In this document: positions 38,275-40,377 of the stretch, piece by piece
Layout: the number at the start of each line of letters is the position of its first letter
How positions within the stretch are numbered: the stretch's first letter is position 1
DNA from: DATEXQ01 sp036846005
GTDB lineage: Bacteria > Patescibacteriota > Microgenomatia > UBA8517
Length of the DNA: 40,377 bases
Direction: 5' to 3'
Assembly: GCA_036846005.1 (NCBI GenBank)
Contig: DAIUCV010000005.1
Location: forward strand, 1 to 40,377
Made by a program: the position numbers and the translations under genes
The notes under the pieces: generated by a model
Told to the model about the DNA's origin: nothing
Databases searched by the model: none
The model's input: only the letters and a program-made list of their open reading frames with translations

Positions 38275-38354
38275 CTTTTATTTTGATTTTAGTTTTTGTA
38301 ATATATATTATCTTCCCAGAAATTATAATTTATGTTATAATAAATATATTATGA
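38259..38354 (+). CDS. Possible 31-residue membrane peptide
   Basis: GTG 38259 opens VEKVITFILILVFVIYIIF, a single hydrophobic helix, then PEIIIYVIINIL. It overlaps both M23 genes (ATGA with ATG 38351). It would fit a small holin-like or anti-holin peptide, but the AT-rich DNA makes hydrophobic frames by chance. Confidence 0.25.
   Translation: MEKVITFILILVFVIYIIFPEIIIYVIINIL
38333..38341 (+). promoter_or_regulatory. Extended -10 promoter before the second M23 gene
   Basis: TGTTATAAT ending 9 bp before ATG 38351. TTCCCA 17 bp upstream is a weak -35. Late promoter of the recurring type. Confidence 0.4.
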
Positions 38355-39046
38355 AATTTCTATATTTCCCATTAAAACCTCCCATCGGCGAAAAACTGGC
38401 AATTAGTCAAGTATTTGGCGTCAATGGCGAATTTTATAGAGTTAATGGTATTGATATTATTGGTCATAATGGACTGGATATTGTCGCAAAACACGGACAA
38501 CCTGTTTATACTTCGCACGACGGAATAATAACTTTCGCAGGATTAGACGAAGGAGGAGGTATTGGTGTGGATATCAAAACTTCTGAAAAATATGAATATG
38601 ACGGGAGACAGAGATTTTTTAAAACCCGATACTGGCATCTCAAAAAATACATCATAAAAGTCGGAGACAAGGTAGAAGCCGGAGATATAATTGGATACGC
38701 AGATAATACAGGTTTCAGCACGGGCGATCACCTGCATTTTGCTTTAAAACCATTAAATGATGACGGAACGAATTATCTACAGGATAACGGATATTACGGC
38801 TGTATTGACCCTTATAATTATTTTTTTATAAACACAATGAAACATATAACAATCAACAACAATCAATATTTACTTTACGAACCGCTTAAAATAGCAATAT
38901 CTATCGCTGATGTAGCAGAATTAAACAAGCTTCAGGTCAGGGGACTTAATACGTTCCCTATACAAGTATCAGAAAATGAACTAAATGGATACTGGATAAT
39001 ATCCGGCATTGAAATATCAAGAATAAAAGATATTTTCAATATTTAA
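38351..39046 (+). CDS. M23 endopeptidase (second copy)
   Basis: 231 residues. IIGHNGLDIVAKHGQPVY (His39, Asp43) and GDHLHFALKP (His127, His129) complete the zinc site. TRYWHLKKY and KVEAGDIIGYADNTG match the family core. A C-terminal ~60-residue extension may be a wall-binding domain. It is a clear paralogue of the preceding gene, without the cysteine insert. Confidence 0.92.
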   Translation: MKFLYFPLKPPIGEKLAISQVFGVNGEFYRVNGIDIIGHNGLDIVAKHGQPVYTSHDGIITFAGLDEGGGIGVDIKTSEKYEYDGRQRFFKTRYWHLKKYIIKVGDKVEAGDIIGYADNTGFSTGDHLHFALKPLNDDGTNYLQDNGYYGCIDPYNYFFINTMKHITINNNQYLLYEPLKIAISIADVAELNKLQVRGLNTFPIQVSENELNGYWIISGIEISRIKDIFNI

Positions 39047-39064
39047 TTATTAATTTTTAAAAAA

Positions 39065-39304
39065 ATGGAATGGTTAAAAAATATCACACGTTCATCTGCT
39101 AATCCGGACAAAATTGCAATGACGGCAAAAGGAGTATTATTAGCTCTTGTGCCTGTAATTGTCGCGATAGTCGGATCATCCGGGATTGATATTACGCAAA
39201 ATGAAATAATTGAGCTTATAAACTCATTATTCGTGGTAGTTTCTGCTGTTATGGTATCTTTCGGACTTGGCAGAAAAGTCTACTTAAAAATTATTAAAAA
39301 ATAA
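39065..39304 (+). CDS. Holin
   Basis: 79 residues with two membrane segments (MTAKGVLLALVPVIVAIVG at about 19-37; INSLFVVVSAVMVSFGLG at about 52-69), a short loop and a basic tail (RKVYLKIIKK). Position inside the endolysin cluster supports a holin that opens the membrane for the lysis enzymes. The start follows an A run, without a Shine-Dalgarno sequence. Confidence 0.7.
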   Translation: MEWLKNITRSSANPDKIAMTAKGVLLALVPVIVAIVGSSGIDITQNEIIELINSLFVVVSAVMVSFGLGRKVYLKIIKK

Positions 39305-39339
39305 TTTTTACTCTTTATAAAATCCTGATTCTTTTAGCG

Positions 39340-39762
39340 TTGGCGATAGCTCTGTCTTATTTGATACCTTATGCACACGTGAAATCAATAGGAAAAATAA
39401 ATTACTTTGATGATGCTGTTTTTCAAAAAACTGAAATACCAGAGCATCAATCTGAAGTTAAGGAATTAACACATTACGAATACATAAATTCTTTAATAGA
39501 AAAATATTTTGAAAAAAAAGACTGGGAAACCGCAAAGTCAGTAGCTTGGTGCGAGAGTTATTGGGAAAATATTCAAAGTTATGTTGTTAAAAATGGTATA
39601 AGAGAAGAGAGTTACGGTATATTCCAGATTAATTTGCCGGCTCATCCGGAAATCAAAAAAGAGCAAGCTCTTGATATTGAATGGAATATAAAATGGTCTG
39701 CCGCACAATTCAAAAAAGGAAATCAAAAGAAATGGTCTTGCTATAAACATCTTTTCCTTTAA
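39340..39762 (+). CDS. Lytic transglycosylase-like protein, C-terminus altered by an insertion
   Basis: 140 residues from TTG 39340; CTG 39325 or ATT 39304 would add more of the hydrophobic start (KILILLALAIALSYLI), which looks like an export signal. VAWCESYWENIQS and ESYGIFQINLPAHPE match the SLT-type transglycosylase core (catalytic Glu in CES, then the YGIFQIN motif). It ends CYKHLFL, where the uninterrupted copy at the window start reads CYKKLYDVK. The change is caused by the HNH insertion. Confidence 0.75.
   Translation: MAIALSYLIPYAHVKSIGKINYFDDAVFQKTEIPEHQSEVKELTHYEYINSLIEKYFEKKDWETAKSVAWCESYWENIQSYVVKNGIREESYGIFQINLPAHPEIKKEQALDIEWNIKWSAAQFKKGNQKKWSCYKHLFL
39736..39747 (+). repeat. 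Left direct repeat at the HNH insertion
   Basis: TCTTGCTATAAA, present once in the uninterrupted copy (63-74) and twice here, at both edges of the inserted block (also 40279-40290). Confidence 0.8.
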
Positions 39763-39766
39763 AAGT

Positions 39767-40234
39767 ATGCCATTTATTAAAGGACACAAAATAAATAAAG
39801 GAAAAAGATATTCACCTGAAAGAAGATTGAATATGTCATTAGCAATGAAAGGGAAGAAGAGATCAGCAGATTTCTCGAATAAGATTTCTTCGTTGATTCG
39901 TCAACAGTGGAAAGATGGAATTAGAAAAGGACATTCACAAGAAAAAATGGGATTGAAGATAAGGGGGGATAACCATCATAATTGGAAGGGCGGAATTACT
40001 CCAGCCAACAAACAGATAAGAAAATCGTTAGAATACAAACTTTGGCGTAAATCTGTCTTCGAAAGGGATGATTATACCTGTGTCTGGTGTGGACAACGGG
40101 GAGTCAAATTGCACGCCGACCATATTAAGCCATTTGCGTTGTTCCCAGAGCTAAGACTGGCAATAGATAATGGAAGAACATTGTGTGTGCCTTGTCATAA
40201 AACAACAGATACTTACGCAGGTAGAACAAAATAA
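39767..40234 (+). CDS. HNH homing endonuclease inside the lysis-gene insertion
   Basis: 155 residues. N-terminal NUMOD-like repeats (GHKINKGKRYSPERR, MKGKKRSADFSNK, RGDNHHNWKGG) are followed by HNH: LWRKSVFERDDYTCVWCG, LHADHIKPFAL and GRTLCVPCHKTTD. All metal and zinc residues look intact. It starts 5 bases after the shortened lysis gene stop. It resembles the HNH gene at 20146 in architecture. Confidence 0.88.
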   Translation: MPFIKGHKINKGKRYSPERRLNMSLAMKGKKRSADFSNKISSLIRQQWKDGIRKGHSQEKMGLKIRGDNHHNWKGGITPANKQIRKSLEYKLWRKSVFERDDYTCVWCGQRGVKLHADHIKPFALFPELRLAIDNGRTLCVPCHKTTDTYAGRTK

Positions 40235-40278
40235 TATGGAAATGCCAACTCCCCTAAACTGCTTGGTGAAGAGAAGAA

Positions 40279-40290
40279 TCTTGCTATAAA
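40279..40290 (+). repeat. Right direct repeat at the HNH insertion
   Basis: Second TCTTGCTATAAA. It is followed by the old C-terminal codons of the lysis gene, now untranslated, which differ from the window-start copy at several bases. Confidence 0.8.
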
Positions 40291-40337
40291 AAACTATATA
40301 GTGTAAAGTAAAGATTCTCTCAACACAGAAATAGCAT

Positions 40338-40361
40338 AAACAGCCCTTAGCGGGGCTGTTT
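40338..40361 (+). terminator. Rho-independent terminator (right-end copy)
   Basis: Same 9-bp stem as at 122-146 (AAACAGCCC / GGGCTGTTT) with T residues after it. Part of the exact 48-bp overlap (40330-40377 with 114-161) between the window ends. Confidence 0.85.
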
Positions 40362-40377
40362 TATGTTAGTGGTATGT

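Larger units (their letters stand above)
39748..40290 (+). mobile_element. HNH endonuclease insertion in the lysis gene
   Basis: 543 bases lie between the sequences that are adjacent in the uninterrupted copy. Removing the block, with one copy of the 12-bp repeat, restores an open frame ending CYKKLYSVK. Only about 75 bases are non-coding, too few for a self-splicing group I core, so it appears to be a free-standing endonuclease insertion rather than an intron. Confidence 0.7.

Noticed and set aside
39748..40290. Group I intron hosting the HNH gene in the lysis gene
   Set aside because: Only about 75 non-coding bases remain, too few for the catalytic core, and no conserved intron segments are seen. 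An unusual minimal intron cannot be fully excluded without RNA data.
39736..40290. Transposon with a 12-bp target duplication
   Set aside because: No transposase and no terminal inverted repeats; the cargo is an HNH endonuclease. The repeat fits endonuclease insertion with short homology.
1..40377. Alternative genetic code (UGA as Gly or Trp)
   Set aside because: Many genes end in TGA with proper overlaps to the next ATG, and tryptophan is encoded by TGG throughout.
1..40377. tRNA genes
   Set aside because: No cloverleaf with a convincing T-arm was seen by eye; a tRNA-finding program was not available.
1..40377. Integrase, CI-like repressor, DNA polymerase or tape-measure gene
   Set aside because: No frame shows their motifs. 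Absence of a recognised integrase does not exclude a plasmid-like or unusual temperate cycle.

Overview
The window looks like one nearly complete genome of a small tailed phage (Caudoviricetes) with a short-tailed, podovirus-like layout. All recognisable genes lie on the + strand, are tightly packed (many ATGA or TAATG overlaps) and are AT-rich. The two ends overlap: bases 1-74 match 39674-39747 with two mismatches, and bases 114-161 match 40330-40377 exactly, so the map is about 40.2 kb and circular or terminally redundant. TGA is a normal stop, so this is not a UGA-recoded host. Fibre proteins rich in short ATST-type repeats, with a GADLRIFTIPQGGTSTS-like start, resemble proteins I associate with Parcubacteria/Patescibacteria (CPR) and their phages. 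That host assignment is inference.

Layout. 1-500: tail end of the last lysis gene, terminators, and a divergent control region with one promoter facing right and one facing left; the left one seems to drive a structured ~185-nt minus-strand RNA. 497-1777: an HNH gene, a 38-codon leader peptide, and a replication initiator carrying four origin-like iterons inside its gene, as lambda O does. 1774-5133: many small early genes (ribbon-helix-helix regulator, zinc-binding miniproteins, a membrane coiled-coil protein, a pentapeptide-repeat protein). 5130-9929: recombination module (ERF annealing protein, YqaJ-type exonuclease, a small protein with an SSB-like tail, NinB-like, NinG-like) plus unknown genes. 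10573-13292: chaperonin (GroEL-like) with its own promoter and structured leader, then small proteins and a thermonuclease. 13303-24705: packaging and head (ParB-like remnant, TerS, TerL, portal, scaffold-like, decoration-like, major capsid, three small proteins with N-terminal hydrophobic segments, holin/XhlA-like, head-tail adaptor). 24868-37636: tail hub, fibres, two ejection-type proteins, a collagen-like protein and a beta-helix protein. 37633-40234: two M23 endopeptidases, a holin and a transglycosylase-like gene, the last carrying an HNH insertion.

The genome is crowded with homing-type endonucleases: about seven intact HNH or AP2/HNH genes and at least two decayed ones, nearly all at gene boundaries. 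Several left scars: a duplicated ERF start, a stranded ParB-like N-terminus, and a lysis-gene end present both uninterrupted (window start) and interrupted (window end).

Expression seems to use two promoter classes. Early ones have TTGACW, 16-17 bp and TATAAT-like boxes. Many later ones share TGTTATAAT. At five genes the -10 hexamer ends exactly 6 bp before the start codon, which predicts leaderless transcripts. No integrase, DNA polymerase or CI-like repressor was recognised, so replication probably relies on host enzymes recruited by the initiator.
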